Assembly (NCBI RefSeq): GCF_023278565.1
Contig: NC_064676.1
Location: 7,688,001 to 7,752,000 of the forward strand
Source of the DNA: Colletotrichum lupini
Taxonomy: Eukaryota; Ascomycota; Sordariomycetes; Glomerellales; Glomerellaceae
Length of the DNA: 64,000 bases
Reading direction: 5' to 3'
The position numbers and the translations under genes were made by a program. This document shows, one piece after another, positions 46,503 to 59,800 of the stretch (within the stretch, counting starts at the first letter, position 1; every line of letters starts with the position of its first letter). Below the pieces are notes generated by a model, which searched no databases, was not told the origin of the DNA, and saw only the letters and a program-made list of their open reading frames with translations.

Positions 46503-47527
46503 TTATCCGGAGCAGGCACCTGCCTTGACGGGCTCGCAGCCACCGGCACATCCGGTGTACATCTGGCACGGGGTCTTGGCGTCGGTGCAGACGTTCTTGA
46601 GGGTGGCGGTGTCGCCGTAGTTGGAGTTGATGCCAACAACTTCGCCTCCGTTGCGGGCGGTAGTGCCCTCGACGTAGACGTTGCGCTTGCACTGACTGCT
46701 GCACTGATTTGGAGAGACTCGGGTCAGTATGATTCATTCCATAGATAATGAGACTAGACAGCAAAAAACCTACGTTACCGCAAGAGCGATAGACCTTGCC
46801 GTAGCTACTTCAGTGTTAGTTTGGTTTCACCTAGATAGTACACGAAGATCACTCACTCGTTCGCGTCTGTGTTACACGATTGTGGTTAGCTATTTGACTC
46901 AAGGAATCCAATAGAGCACTGCTTCAGAATAACTCACAGAAGTTGATAATGTTCACGGTGCCGCAACCGTTGTGTTGAACAATCCTATCGCTGGCCTTGT
47001 AGGCACCACCACCAATGATCCAGGTGTGGTCGCCAGCCTTATCGTTCTTCTGCATCGGGTGTCAACTATGCTATTCAAAGAGATTTTTTCACTGCTCAAC
47101 TCATTACTTACAACAGTGATGGCATCCTCACAAACATCCTCAAACCATACAAACTCGAGAGTGCAAGGACCGTCGCAGTGAACGCCCTCCTTCTGGTTCT
47201 TGCCAACAATGGCATTCTTCAGAGTTGCGCCCTTGCGGAGAATGAAGACGGCATCAGCATCGCCTAGGTGGCTTTGTCAGTTCCCAACTAAGGCTTATCA
47301 CGGTGTAAGACAGATAGCATACCTCCTTCACCACTGGTGCAAGCACCAGAGCCACGGCCGAACCTAGCCCAACCACCGTCATAGACAGTGCCAGCGGGAA
47401 CCTCAATGTACTTGCTGTTGGTCTTTGTGGAAGTCGCAGTGGGAACCCCGCCCTCGTATCCGAGACAGGCAAGTGTGCTGGGTACAGCCGCCAGCAAAGC
47501 CACGATGCTAGCCTTGGAGAAGTACAT
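46503..47527 (-). CDS. Secreted pectate lyase, family PL3
   Basis: Six minus-strand exons, 47527-47323, 47263-47112, 47049-46938, 46866-46857, 46804-46774 and 46703-46503, encode 236 residues, the normal PL3 size. The enzyme cleaves de-esterified pectin by beta-elimination outside the cell, helping tissue maceration. A signal peptide ([14 protein letters not shown]) is followed by PL3 motifs: [73 protein letters not shown] and a Cys-rich end ([11 protein letters not shown]). Exon 4 is only 10 nt and is required to keep the frame of FYANDYGKVY. Introns are 52-71 bp. The exon 5 acceptor is a tandem GAAGTAG, so a one-residue variant is possible. A TATA box lies upstream. The RIPed Gypsy element begins 0.6 kb upstream of the start. 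Confidence 0.9.
46857..46866 (-). other. 10-nt microexon of the pectate lyase
   Basis: It lies between a CACAG acceptor and a GTGAGT donor. With one base from exon 3 and one from exon 5 it supplies codons for Tyr-Ala-Asn-Asp. Skipping it would shift the frame before the conserved [10 protein letters not shown] segment. Confidence 0.75.
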
Positions 47528-48139
47528 GATGGCTAAAACCTGATTGATCACAATGCTGGAAGGCGGAATTGTAGCCAATCGTGATGAGAATGTAATGTTC
47601 TTGCTCAGTGAAGCTTCTAAGACTCTAACCAAAATGACAACATCGGACGATGAGCTCGCGTTATATAGAAGACTCAAGACAATTCTTCTTTGTCCACTCT
47701 CGCAGATTCCGAGTCAAGACAAAACACAAGCTTAAGATATCACGCATAATCGATTGGTGGACTTATGGTGGAGGATCCTGACTCCTTGACGCCTCATGAA
47801 CTGGATCCAAGATACTGTCCGAATCCTACGCTGAGAAGAACACACGATCAACAAAAACAGGAGATTCCATAGGCGATCCAATCATGTTCAAAAGTCGATG
47901 AGAAACCGTTGCGATTTCAAGGCTCAGAGATATGGCTGAGGGGGTAAGCCAAAGGGGCGCACGCGAAATAGGAAGGACTCTGGAGCTATTTCCCCTTCAA
48001 TGGTAGTTTGTAGCTGCTGGCCCTTGTTTCGTGTGGTATTATAGAGCATTCAACTTACGTTGCCAAGATCTAATTAGGATCCTGCCATGGCATTTTGTTA
48101 AAGGTTATATTATCTACTTAATAATACTAAGAATAGCCA
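47528..48139. other. Pectate lyase promoter region up to the Gypsy element
   Basis: GC-normal DNA carrying the pectate lyase promoter and leader. Composition turns AT-rich in the last 40-60 bp before the left LTR. No other gene seen. Confidence 0.55.
47661..47667 (-). promoter_or_regulatory. TATA box of the pectate lyase gene
   Basis: TATATAA on the minus strand about 135 bp upstream of the start codon. Confidence 0.5.
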
Positions 48140-48351
48140 TATTATTAATAAGTATATAACATAGAGAAGAAGCTCATAAAGGCTAACTACTATTAAAGTC
48201 TAAAAAATAAATTACTAAAATCTACCCTTCCCTTAAGGTATATTACTAATACTTTATATATACTTAAACTACTCTTTTATTACTTAATCCCCCTTTTTAT
48301 ATCCCCTAAGCTATTTTTTAATTAACGAGGCCTAATTAATAAAGCTTAATA
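48140..48351 (-). repeat. Left LTR of the Gypsy element (212 bp)
   Basis: Fully RIP-converted copy beginning TATTATTAATAAG, plausibly from TGTTATTAATAAG, and ending CTTAATA, corresponding to CTGACA in the other LTR. Confidence 0.8.
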
Positions 48352-51300
48352 AAGTACCCCCTCTTCTAAGCTTCGTTTTAAAGCTTATTTATAATTTATA
48401 TATATTATATTAATCCCTTATTTAAGAGGTTTTTAAATATATAATATAAAAGTAAGTATAAGTAGTACTTATTAACCTAAGTATAAACCCCTTATTTTAA
48501 ATAATAGCCCTATAATTTTATACTTAAGTTATTCTTATTTATAAGCCGTTTTTATAATTACTAATACTTAAGTAGTTGTTACTTTATTTTTATTTATTAA
48601 TATTAACCCCTTTCTAAGCTATTATAATTCCGAATTCCTTTTTTTTTTATAGTTATCTTTTTTATATATAGTCTTTTATTTTTATCAATATTTACGCTAC
48701 TCCCTTATTATGTAAATATTATAACTAATAAATATTTTTTAAATCCTTATTCTTATATACTTCCCGCGCCTAAATAAGTTTTTTATAAAGTTATTCCGTA
48801 TTTATTACTAACTTATTTTAATATAAATATAGCTCCTAATTATAGAGTTATTATTATTATTAATAAAATAGTCGTTAGTATTATAAGTACACTTAGTAAT
48901 AATAATAATAATAGTTTATTTAAAAAGCCTAATATCCCCTTTACTCGCCCTAACTTCGGATATATATTATTATTTATATACTATTTATATTAACTATTAT
49001 AAACTCTTATTAAAAAAAAAAAAGTAAACGCTAAAAAATCGGGGTTAGTTAAGTACGTCCGCTCCCCTACCCCGCTTATATTATATATAAAATACTTAAT
49101 TTAAAAACTAAGTATTATAATTAACTAAGTTAGTAATTTATAACCCCTAGTTTGCTCTTTTATTTAATACTTTTTTAAAATCTAGCGTACGTTATATTAA
49201 ATATACTATACAAAACTATTTTTATAAAAATATAATAAGCGCTTAGCGTAATTACTATTCTATTACTTTTTTTATATATTATATTAATAATATTTTAAGT
49301 GTTTAAGTCCGTAGAATTTATAGTCCGAACTTTATAAAGTACCGCTCTCGCTTTAAATAATAACGTTTATAATTTAGAAGTTTATTACTTTATTATTATT
49401 TTATTATTATTATTACTTAGGTTATTAATATTATTTATAACTCTAATAAACTTATTAAATTACTATTAGTAATACGTAAAAGGCGCTTAAATACGCTAAT
49501 AAAAAGGCCCGCTCGACCCCCATTAATAATAATAATAATAATAAAGTAATTATAAACTCCTCCCGCGCTACGTTTTTATTTTATAATAATACTATAATTA
49601 TACTATTTTATACTATTTATAACGAAGTACGCTATTTAAATAATATTTTAATTAGTATATAGTCGTCCTATTTATACTCCGTATTTATAACTAATTATTT
49701 ATAAATTCGTTAATAATAAAAAGATTATTTTTTTCGTAACGACCCCTAAAATAATAACTAGGGCGGCCTTTTTATATATAAAAGTAGTTTTTTTATAAAT
49801 AAGAGTAGTCCCTTTATACGTTATAAAAATTAAAAAAACGGTTCGTAGTTAGTATATTTATACTATTTAATTATAATTATATAGCCTCCTTTTTTTTTTT
49901 TAATAGCTAGTTCGCTACGTTATTAAGCTTATTAAGAGCTAAGGTGCGCTACTTAATTAAAACTCGTTTTTTATATATATTAATTAACGCTACGTTTTTA
50001 AATATACCTAGCTAGCTCTTACGTATTTTCGTTATTATTATATCCTTTTTACTAAATTAAGTATTATTACCTCCTTTTCGGCCCTCTATATTATATAATA
50101 TTTTTTATTTTATAAAATAGCTCCCCGTTTATATTTTTAATAAGTAAGGGCTTCTAAAGGGCTTTTTTATAATATTAATACGGCTCGAGTAGGGATATAT
50201 AAAATATATTATATATTTTATATTACGTTAGTATATTTAGTTAATAAGTAACCCCTACTATTCTAACTATTAATTTAATTTTAAATAAGCCTAAATACTT
50301 ATTAATTAACTTTTAGTTAGGACGCTACTTACTAATATTCTTTTTTAATAATAATACTTAGTTACTTATTTTATATAATATATTTATTTTAGTTTTATTA
50401 GCTTATTACTTATACGTTTCGTATACTTTTTATATAAAAGATTATAAAGCTTCTTAATTAGCTCGTAATTAAGCCGTACGCTCTTTAATTAAGATATTTT
50501 ATATACCGTTTCGAGCCCTTATTAAGATCAATATAAGGTATATAAATAAAAACCCGAGTAGGGCCTTAATAAGCGCTTTATAAATTACTAAGTACTAAGC
50601 GTTATTATATATAAACTCGGCTAAGTAAAGACGCTATACTTAATTTAATTAATCCTAAGTATAAAAGTAATAAAAATACTACTTTAAATATTAGTTTTAT
50701 TATTTTATTTAACTATTTATTTATAAATAAAACGCAGTATTAAGACGCTTTTTTATTATTAAAAAATAATAGAAATAAGTTTAAAACTTATTTATAAATA
50801 ACGACCCCTTATTAAAAACGATCTTTTTAAGTATTTTAAACTTAATAAAGATTCTTATAAATAAGAAGTTTATAAATCCCTAGGCTATAAAGGTCGTCTT
50901 TATAATAATATAAATACTATACTTCGTAAATTAGTTTATTATAATAAGTATTACGTTATAGGGGCGCTTCTTAATTAGTATAATTAATATAAATAAGCTT
51001 ATAATAAAGTTTAGTAATATTTTTTATTATAACCTAACTAAAGTAAATAAGGGGCGTAATAAGTTATATAGTTTATAATAATAAAGCTTCGTTCGCTAGT
51101 ATATTATATAAGTATTAATATAACTTTTTATATCCTTACTTACTCTATTTTAGTAATAGTAGCGTTTTAATAGCGCTATTATCCGTTTTATATTATAATA
51201 TTTTATTATAAATATATTATAATATACTTTAATAACCTCTTTTTTTAATCCCTTATATAATAATATATAAATACGGCTACTATAATATAATAGCCCTCTT

Positions 51301-52495
51301 AAGTTATATACTTAGCTCTATTATTATTTCTTTTTAATTAAATAAGGCTATCGGTTCTTTTTAGTTTACTATTTATTCTTTATAAAAGCATCCTCTTATT
51401 AAGTAGTTTATAATTAACTTATTATTAATAACCCCTCCTCGCTAATTACTATTTTAAATATTCTTATTATATTAAAGTCTTATAAAATAAGTAGCTCGTA
51501 ATTTATAATTTTAATAATAAGCTTAAATAGCTCTTTAAATATTATATTATAACTTTAATACCCTAAGCTTATAACCCCATTATATTTTTTAAAATACTCC
51601 TTAAAGTTCTCTTAAGTTAAAGCTCTTAACTTCTTTTATTTACTTTTTTTATTATTATTAGTTCTATTTTTAAAATACTTATTATCTTTTTTATTTAAGA
51701 GCTACTCTTGCGGCTCGTCCTTATATACTTTATTATTATAATTTTAAGGGGCTTTTATATATTTTTAATATTATAAAAGTCTTTTTTTATTTTTAATAAT
51801 AGCTCCTCTACTTTATTATTATTATTACTTTTACTATAATTAAGTTTTTATAATAATCTATTTACTAAGTTTTTTATACCTAGCTTAAACCTAATTTTAA
51901 TATTAAACGCTACGAGTTTATTTAATTAGTATAACTATTTCTTATTTAATCTCTTTTTTATATTTAAGAACTATAAATTAAAATAATTTATAAATATTAC
52001 GACCTAATTTTAATTATAAATAAGGTAGTATTATTAGTTCTTTAATATATTTATAATAGTTAATAGCTCTATATTTTTTATATTATAGTAGCTCTTTAAA
52101 TTTATTAATTTCCTTAACTTATAAATAATTAAGTACTAATTACCCTTAAATAATTACGTAATTACTAAGCTAATAGCTCGAGCTAAAGCGTTTATTTATA
52201 ATTATATAAGTAAGGTAAGATTAAAATATCGTAATATTAATACGTTAATAAATATTATTAATAGCTTCTTAAATAACTTTATAATAAGTATTAATAACTC
52301 TAACTATCCCGGTTTTACTTTCTTTAATAAGTTTATTAAAAGTACTATTATTTTAGTATAGTTATTAATAAATTTATAATAGAACCCTATAAATCTAAAG
52401 AACGTTTATATATTTTTAACGCTTTTTAAAAATAACTAATTTATTATAACTTTAGTACGCGCGGGTTTTATTTTTATACTTTTATTAAATACGAT

Positions 52496-52645
52496 ATACC
52501 CTAAGAATCCTATACGTAATATATAAAACTCGTATTTATTACTATTTAAATATAAGTTTTATTATTATAATTTCTATAGTACGCTACGTACGTACTTTTT
52601 ATATACTATGTAATCGTTATTATATATTAAGATATTATTTAAGTA
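52496..52645 (-). pseudogene. Gypsy reverse transcriptase remnant
   Basis: Fifty codons in one minus-strand frame span the mutated YLDD box to FLGY, a spacing typical of Ty3/Gypsy reverse transcriptase. Asp codons of the catalytic pair have become Asn. TAA and TAG replace likely Gln codons. Confidence 0.9.
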
Positions 52646-55273
52646 TATAATATAAATAGTATTAACTAGGCCGCTTAGAACGTTATTAATATGCGCTTAG
52701 AAAGTTATAGGCACGTTAGTTAATTTAAAAAATATAACTAAGTACTTAAACTACCCGTATTTAGTATAAAAAGCCGTTTTTTACTTATCGCCCTTAGCTA
52801 TATATATATAATAATACGCGTTTTTAAAGTCTAGCTTCGTAAAAGTAGAGGTATTAAATAGTCTATTTAGTATTTTTTTTAATTAATAATAGCAGCGTTC
52901 TATTTTTTTATATAATTTTATTAATTACTCTATAGTTAATATAAAGTCGTAGCTCTTTTTTTTTTTTTAAATATAAAAAAGATAGGTACTTTTATTAAGC
53001 TTATAAAGGGGCGTATCTAGCCCCTAGCCTCTATTTTTATTAAATAGTTACGTAAGATCTTAAGCTTATAGTTTAATAATAAATAAATAAGTCCTTAGGG
53101 AATAAGTACCGCGTTATTTAACTTAATATAATAGTTATATAATACTCTATTTAATAATAAAATAGCCTTTTTTTAAAAAAAATAAGTTATTAAAGTCTTA
53201 ATAATATAGCTTCTAGTCCTTAGCTATACTTATTAATATTATATTACTATTTATAGCTAAGTTAATTACGATATGCGTAAGTATTACTAAAACTAAGTTA
53301 TTTAATAGCCCCTTTTTTAGGGTATTTAAGTAAATATATCGTTTATAAATTAGATATTACTACTTTTTTTATTTTTAACTAATTAGTAAGTTAATATCCT
53401 TTAGTTAAAGGAAACTAAGGATAAGTATAAGCGATATAATATTAGCTATTATAAAGTAATATAGCTATATCTCTATTACGTAGTCGCTATTAATAATTTA
53501 AAGCTATAAGTAATAGTTTCTTAGTATCTCTATTTATTTACCCTCTACGTTTACTAATTATAATAATAAATAAATTTATAAATTAGCGTTAAAGTTATTA
53601 AATAGCTTAATATTAACTACGTTCTTTTTTTATTTTTAAATTAATAAAGGTGCTTAGCTTTTTTTATATATAGTTTAGGTATATATAAGTCGGGATATTT
53701 AAGTACTACCCTTATTAATTACTAACTACTCTCCTTATTAAAATAATATTCGAGCTCATTATTAGTCCGTACTATTTAACTAAAGCGAGGTCTAATTAAT
53801 AACTAGCGGCCTTATACCCCTTTTAATTATATTTATAATATATAACGCTTAAGTAGCTATTAATAAAGTACTTAGTTTTACTATAATTATAATATTACTA
53901 ATACTACTCCCGCGGTTATAAGTAATCTTTTATAATATAATTAGTCTTTTTATAATTATAATACGTAATATCCTTATTAAGCGAGTTATAGCATATTTTT
54001 TACGTATTTAACTTATTAATACCCCGGTATTTTCTTATTAACTTATTTAAATTTAAGTTAAAATATTACTTAGGGGACATTTATAAGCTCCTTATTAATA
54101 GCGAGGATTATTTAATATGTTTTATTAATAATACTAATTATAAATAAGTCCGTAAAAGTTCTATTTATAATACTATTACGAAGTATAGTTCGGGCCGTAA
54201 CTTATTTATTAATATAGAGATTTTCTATTTTTTTATTAGGATATATTTTAGTTCTATTTCGAGCTTATTAATACGGCTAACGAACTTATTAACTTTCTTT
54301 TTTTAGCTTTATAAAGTACTATTTAGTTATATACTCGTTACTATTCCTTAGTTAGCGGAATTAAATAAGTTATTTTATAAAAAGGTTTTTAGTTCTTCTT
54401 ATATAACTTAGTTTATTATAAACCCGGGGGTCCTTTAGTAATTAAAAATAAAATATATTTAAAAAGTTTTTATATTACTACTTAGGTAACTAATTATATA
54501 TATTATTTATTATAGTTTATTCTTATTTATTAAGCTTATAAATTAAAATAATAGTAATAGTTAAAAAGAAAGCTCTATAGATCCCGTACTAATTTATTAA
54601 TATATAATAAGTTAAAGAGGGATAGTCATCTAAATATAAACGTTTTATTTATAATACTTATTTAAATTAAGAGGGAGCTAGTAAATAGGGGCTTAAATAG
54701 TACGAACTCGTTATTTTATTATCGCTCGAGCGGCGTTTTAAATACGGTTTTACTTATTAAACTATTTTTAATTTAGAGGTTTACGTTCTTATTTATATTA
54801 AAACTAATATTTAAGGCTATTATAACTAAAACCGTAGCCCTTAGTATAAGAGCTAGGCTATTTAAAAAGCTCTATAAGCGTTCTAAATTTATTTATTTTT
54901 TATATAAGCGCTCTTCGTATATTATAATAAAGATTTTTTTTTTTAATTATTATTCTTATTTTTATAGTTCTATTAGCTTATTATTTATTATTCGGTTTAG
55001 GTATTAATAAGTAAAGGTAAGAGGTTCGCTATTTTATTTAAAATTCGTTAATATTCTTAATAATACGGTCCTTTTATATTATTATTATATTATTTATTTT
55101 ATTACACTTCGTTTTTATATTATTTATTAAAAAAAAGGCGATTCTAAGGGGTTTAATAAAAAAAAGTTATTTTTTTATTATTATTATAGCGCTAATTACG
55201 CTCTCTTATTACGTCTCGTTTTTATTAATATTTTAAGTTTTTAACTTAGTCCCTTTTATAAATAGAGATTTTA

Positions 55274-55485
55274 AATTATTAATAAGTATATAATATAAAA
55301 AAAAAGCTTATAAAGGCTAATTATTATTAGGGTTTAAAAAATAAATTATTAAAATTTACCCTTCCCTTAAGGTATATTATTAGCGCTCTATATATATCTA
55401 AGCTACTCTTTTATTACTTAGTCCCCCTCTTTATGCCCCCTAAGCTATCCCTTAACTAACGAGGCCTAACCGGCGAGGCCTGACA
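55274..55485 (-). repeat. Right LTR of the Gypsy element (212 bp)
   Basis: On the element's strand this is the 5' LTR. Its last 100 bp (about 55390-55485) keep GC-normal sequence ending GCCTGACA, so RIP stops inside this LTR. Confidence 0.85.
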
Positions 55486-55710
55486 CATGTGGACGGAGAA
55501 ATTGCCTACTACCGTGCGCCCCGGTCCGGGTCCCCGGTCCTGCAGATTTCCCCCAGTCAGAGCTCCTCAAAAACTGTTCCGTCCGGAGCCCTTTACTGGG
55601 GCCGTATCGCGGGCATGTCACCGCAACCCATCGGGGCACCCAGGAACCCCGCCATTGAGCAGCCTTTGGTGACTGGACCATCGCTCTCAAGCAGGGGCTT
55701 GTTCGCCTAA
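55486..55710 (+). pseudogene. Possible 3' fragment of a gene cut by the Gypsy element
   Basis: A GC-rich frame of about 75 codons opens directly at the LTR edge and ends TAA near 55710 (VDGEIAYYRAPRSGSP, then SGALYWGRIAGMSPQP). Codons mostly end in C or G, unlike the RIPed sequence beside it. The frame has no start of its own other than an ATG at 55489 in this frame, 4 bp from the LTR. No matching 5' part was found left of the element. It may be the tail of a disrupted gene; the family is not recognised. Confidence 0.3.
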
Positions 55711-56660
55711 ACTGCCCATATTGTAGTGTGGCGCCCGAACACTTGCATAGTGTGCCCAGTCATGAGAAATAGGTTAACTGCGAGGCGCAAGTTTCTTCTT
55801 TATCATCCATTATTGGGAGTTCTCAGACGTGAAGAAGCCATCAACCCAATGGTCCCAACTGTGGCGTTTGTTTCATGCACTCCGCTCGGGGTTGATAAGT
55901 GCCGGCAGATATTGGTTGCACCGACAGCGGGCCTGTAGAATTGGAGAATTGGCGCAGTCGCACGCAGACTGGCTTTCCGCCCTAAATTCATGAATAGAAG
56001 TCGTGCTAACTGCAAGCCAAGGCCGTCACTCACGCCACTCGCGCAACAAGGCCTTCCGCTCCTCCCAAGGGTACAGAAATGGGCAATAAATTGTCGGCTC
56101 CGTAGGTTAGTGGGCGTTGAATTAGGTAGAAAAACTTGTTCAACTTAGAAACAAAAGTTTCGTGGAACTCCCAAAACCTCTCAGATGAGTTTGTTTGGGC
56201 ATAAACCAGTTTTAGGTTTTGGAGCCGACTTGGAGAGGAAACGTCACGCCAAATGTCTTACGTTGAGATTTCTGAAGGTAACTTGACATAAGATGCACTA
56301 TTGTCACGAAGTAATATTGGTTGCTGCAAAACTTGAGTTCAAGCCTGACTGAAAGCTGTGAAGCGAGTTGCGTGAGTGGTCAATCTTTCTTCTAGTGTTC
56401 GTCTTTTAACAGTCTAGACATAGAGACATAGGGATGTCGGTCAAAGCCATATTGAATCCTTGATGCCCAGATTGTTGACACAATCTGCGCCTGTAATAAA
56501 TTATTTTTCACCTCGTTCGATCTATTCTTCAATGCACTCTCAAAACTGAAAAGGCTGTAAAGCAGTGTAGTATTGTCGTAAAGAGAGAAGAAGCAGGAGG
56601 CCGTTTTGAAACTTTTACCTAATGACAACTTTGTAAACGCTTAAGTTCCTCAACTATTTT
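55711..56660. other. GC-normal island between two dead retrotransposons
   Basis: About 0.95 kb of non-RIPed DNA between the Gypsy and second Copia elements. Frames of up to 78 codons exist on both strands but none is recognised. Confidence 0.5.
56656..56660. repeat. Target site duplication ATTTT, left copy
   Basis: Directly precedes the left LTR and equals 63569-63573. The low complexity makes it slightly less compelling than GATTA at element 1. Confidence 0.8.
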
Positions 56661-56885
56661 TGTTGGATTACGAGGCAGAAAAGGGGCCCTATTAGGTAGT
56701 TAGGTAGGGGTGGTAGGTAGGCAGTCTGGGCCCGTGTAGACGGACCCTTCTACCTACTTATACCTACTAAGGGACCGCGGGCTCTGCCCACGATCTTCCC
56801 CTCCTACACACACGCAATAGACCTATACTAACCTATTAACCTAGTCGTAACTAAAAGGTCTGACCTACTTACGTATATACTAATA
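56661..56885 (+). repeat. Left LTR of Copia element 3 (225 bp)
   Basis: The first 150 bp still contain CA and TG (for example GGGCTCTGCCCACGATC). The last part is RIP-converted (ACGTATATACTAATA against ACGTGTATACTAACA in the other LTR). Confidence 0.9.
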
Positions 56886-59800
56886 CTAATTAGTAGTTAA
56901 ATTATATATATATTTCTATTATAGGTTAGTAAGGATATAACCGTAGAAAAGATAGCCTCGACTTACTTTACTAGCTATTTTAACTTATTAACTTAGTTCT
57001 ATCTATCTAACTAATAATAAGCGGCCTAGTTTATATTACCTTAGCTCTCTTCTATTACTACTAGTTAATAACTAATTAATTAGTCGCGGGCTATTAAGAG
57101 CGCGCTTTATTATATACGATCTCTTTTACTAAGACTATTATTACGGAAGGATTAACTACTTTACTACTATTATTAACCTCGCTTTTATTATTAATATTAT
57201 CTCTACTAGCCTTATTACTATTATTAACTTCCCTCCGATCGAACCGCTCGCAAAAGAATTTATTTTAAATATATTATAACTAAGCGCTATTTTAAACTAA
57301 TAATAAGTAAGAAGAGATTAATTACTAAGAGATTAATCTAACGATTATTAGCGTATTAGTACTTAGCGATAGTAAGACCTTTAGAATTATAAATACGTTA
57401 ATAGCGAATCTCTTATTAATAGCGAAGTATTTTAAAATATTAAAAAAAGGAAAAGATGTTAATAATAGTAGTAATAGGGATCTATTTTATATTACTAATA
57501 AATCTACCTCTTTTTAACCTAACAGAAGCTCTAAGACTAGACTAGTAAAATAAGGTATAAGAAGTGCTAAAAAGAATCGCTAATTAGTAACTAACGGAAT
57601 CCTCTATTTACTACTTGAAGTATAGTTATAAAATGCCTTTTTTCTTTTTTTACGACCTTCTGCTAACCTTAGTAACCTTCTATTTATATACCTCGTTAAA
57701 AAAATAGAATTTTCTAATTAGTAATAATAACCCGCTTACCGCTATTAAAACGATCGCTACGACTAACCTACTACTCTTTTTAACCTAACTAACGTTATAT
57801 TATAATTATAATACGATAATTATATCCTACGGTAATCTTTTACTATATAACTTACCTCGTAAATATATTATAATAACCGCCGGCCTTAGTAATAAGTAAA
57901 AAGGGTTTAACGATTAGTTAATATTACCTCCGGCCTACTTATACTCTTAAATTACGGAACTATACCTAATTCTAATTTGCTAATAAGACTACGTTAATCT
58001 AACTTAATAGGGCTTATTTAATATTATACCCGCCCTTACGAACGATAAAAAGCTTAATACTTTTATCTTCTATATAATAGAATACTACTATCGAGACGGC
58101 CTAACGGGCGAGGAGCTATAAAAGGACTTTAAAACCGACTTCTAAAGCTAGGAAGTAGGGGACTTTTTAAGAATAAAAAGTGCGATTCTTAGGAAGCTAA
58201 GAGACTTCTTTATAAATAACGGTATTAATTTAATAATTAGAGATCGTAGTCGAATAGTAGAAAAGATCGCTAGTACCCTTAATACTTAATACTTCCCTAC
58301 TTAGACTTCTGAGGAGATCGTAGCTTACTATAGCCGTACTAAATATTTTAATATATTATATTACGATCCTTACTTCCTTTATTTACTACTCCCGTAGCTA
58401 GTAAATACTAATAATCTTATTTAATAAGCTAGAGAAATAGTAAAGAAATCTTTATAACCTTAACTTACTTAATCTTAGTAATTAAGATTTTAACCTTAGC
58501 CTTATTATTAACTAACCGACCTATTACCTCTTTAAAAAAAAAAAGAGGAAGAATTAGAAAATAAAGTTATTATTACTTAATAACGAAATCTACCCCGTTA
58601 GACACTATACTTCGATATAAAAACTAAAAACGATATTATACTTAGTACCCACTAATTAATTAACCTCGCTAAGCTCTATAATAATAAAAATAAGTATAGT
58701 AATAAGAAGTACGATATCTTTAGTAAGAAGCTTCGGATCTTTAAGGTACTATACTAACGGGCGGGAATTAGTAAACGATATTATTCCGGTACTTTTCTAA
58801 ATATACTTAAGGGAAGGGCGTTAACCTTTTACTTTAACTAACTTAGTAGTACCTCTAACCCGCTTAGCTTTAACGTAATATATTAGAGGACCTAGGAATA
58901 CTTCGAGCTACTTATAAGCCGTTAGAACTACCTCGCTAAGCTTTATAACTTTTATTAATACTCTATAGTTCGTAAGAACTTAAGTAAGTCGAACTAATAA
59001 ATTCTATAAGCGCTAATTAACTATATTATAATTCTTTACGAAGCGCTAGCTACCTAGGGATCTATTTTTAATATAAGTAACTAACTCCTTTATTACGTAA
59101 GTAGTATACTAGAATATAGACTTATTATACTTAACCCGGTACTTATATTTACTAATATCTACTACTAGCTTAGTACTTCGATTAATACTATAGAGAGAGA
59201 GCGCAACCGTAGTAAGTAGTAGTATTTCTAAAATAGTACTTATAATAAAGAGGTCCCCGCTACTTACTAAACCGACCGTACTTATAATAGCTTTAGTAAA
59301 AAGACCTAATTTAATAAGTAGAATTAACGCGGCCGCGGTACTACTAATAAAAAGTATTTTGTTTATTATAAAACCGGCTATTAATTAACTAAGTACTTAA
59401 AGGAAGAGCGACGTTAAGTATATAAGAAGTATAAAGATAATAAGGAAAGAAATAAGAGATCTATACCGAGCTTATACTTATAGTTCCTCGCCTTTTATAA
59501 AGGAACCGCCCCTATTAACGACGACGATAATAATACTATAATCTAATACTTTAATAGCCTCGACTTTAACTATAAAAATAACTACGAGGACGAAGTCTAG
59601 ATTTTAATAGTATACTTTACGACTATCGTTAATAACAGAACCTTTATAAATATCCTCGCTACTTAGGTAATAGAGCATAGCCTTACTAATACTACTTTTA
59701 TTAATAAGTTAACTAAGCTTATAGAACTAGTAACCTCTTTTTTATTAAGTAGGAGGTACTCGTTAGGGGATTTTTAAGGTATTATACTTAATACTAGCGC

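Larger units (their letters stand above)
48140..55485 (-). mobile_element. Ty3/Gypsy LTR retrotransposon, RIP-inactivated
   Basis: About 7.35 kb with 212-bp LTRs at 48140-48351 and 55274-55485. They align end to end, and their differences are almost all RIP transitions, for example AATTAATAAAGCTTAATA against AACCGGCGAGGCCTGACA at the right ends. The minus strand carries a readable Gypsy reverse transcriptase piece: YLNNILIYNND, from YLDDILIYSDD by RIP, followed in frame by KYVRSVL, NLYLNSNKYEFYI and RIGFLGY at 52645-52496. Four stop codons sit where Gln is expected. CpA and TpG are nearly absent inside. No matching target duplication is visible at the two ends (AGCCA left, CATGT right), so one flank has probably been altered. 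Confidence 0.85.

Noticed and set aside
48352..55273. Many AT-rich repeated motifs that could suggest a centromere
   Set aside because: Paired LTRs and a readable Gypsy reverse transcriptase explain the block as one RIPed element.
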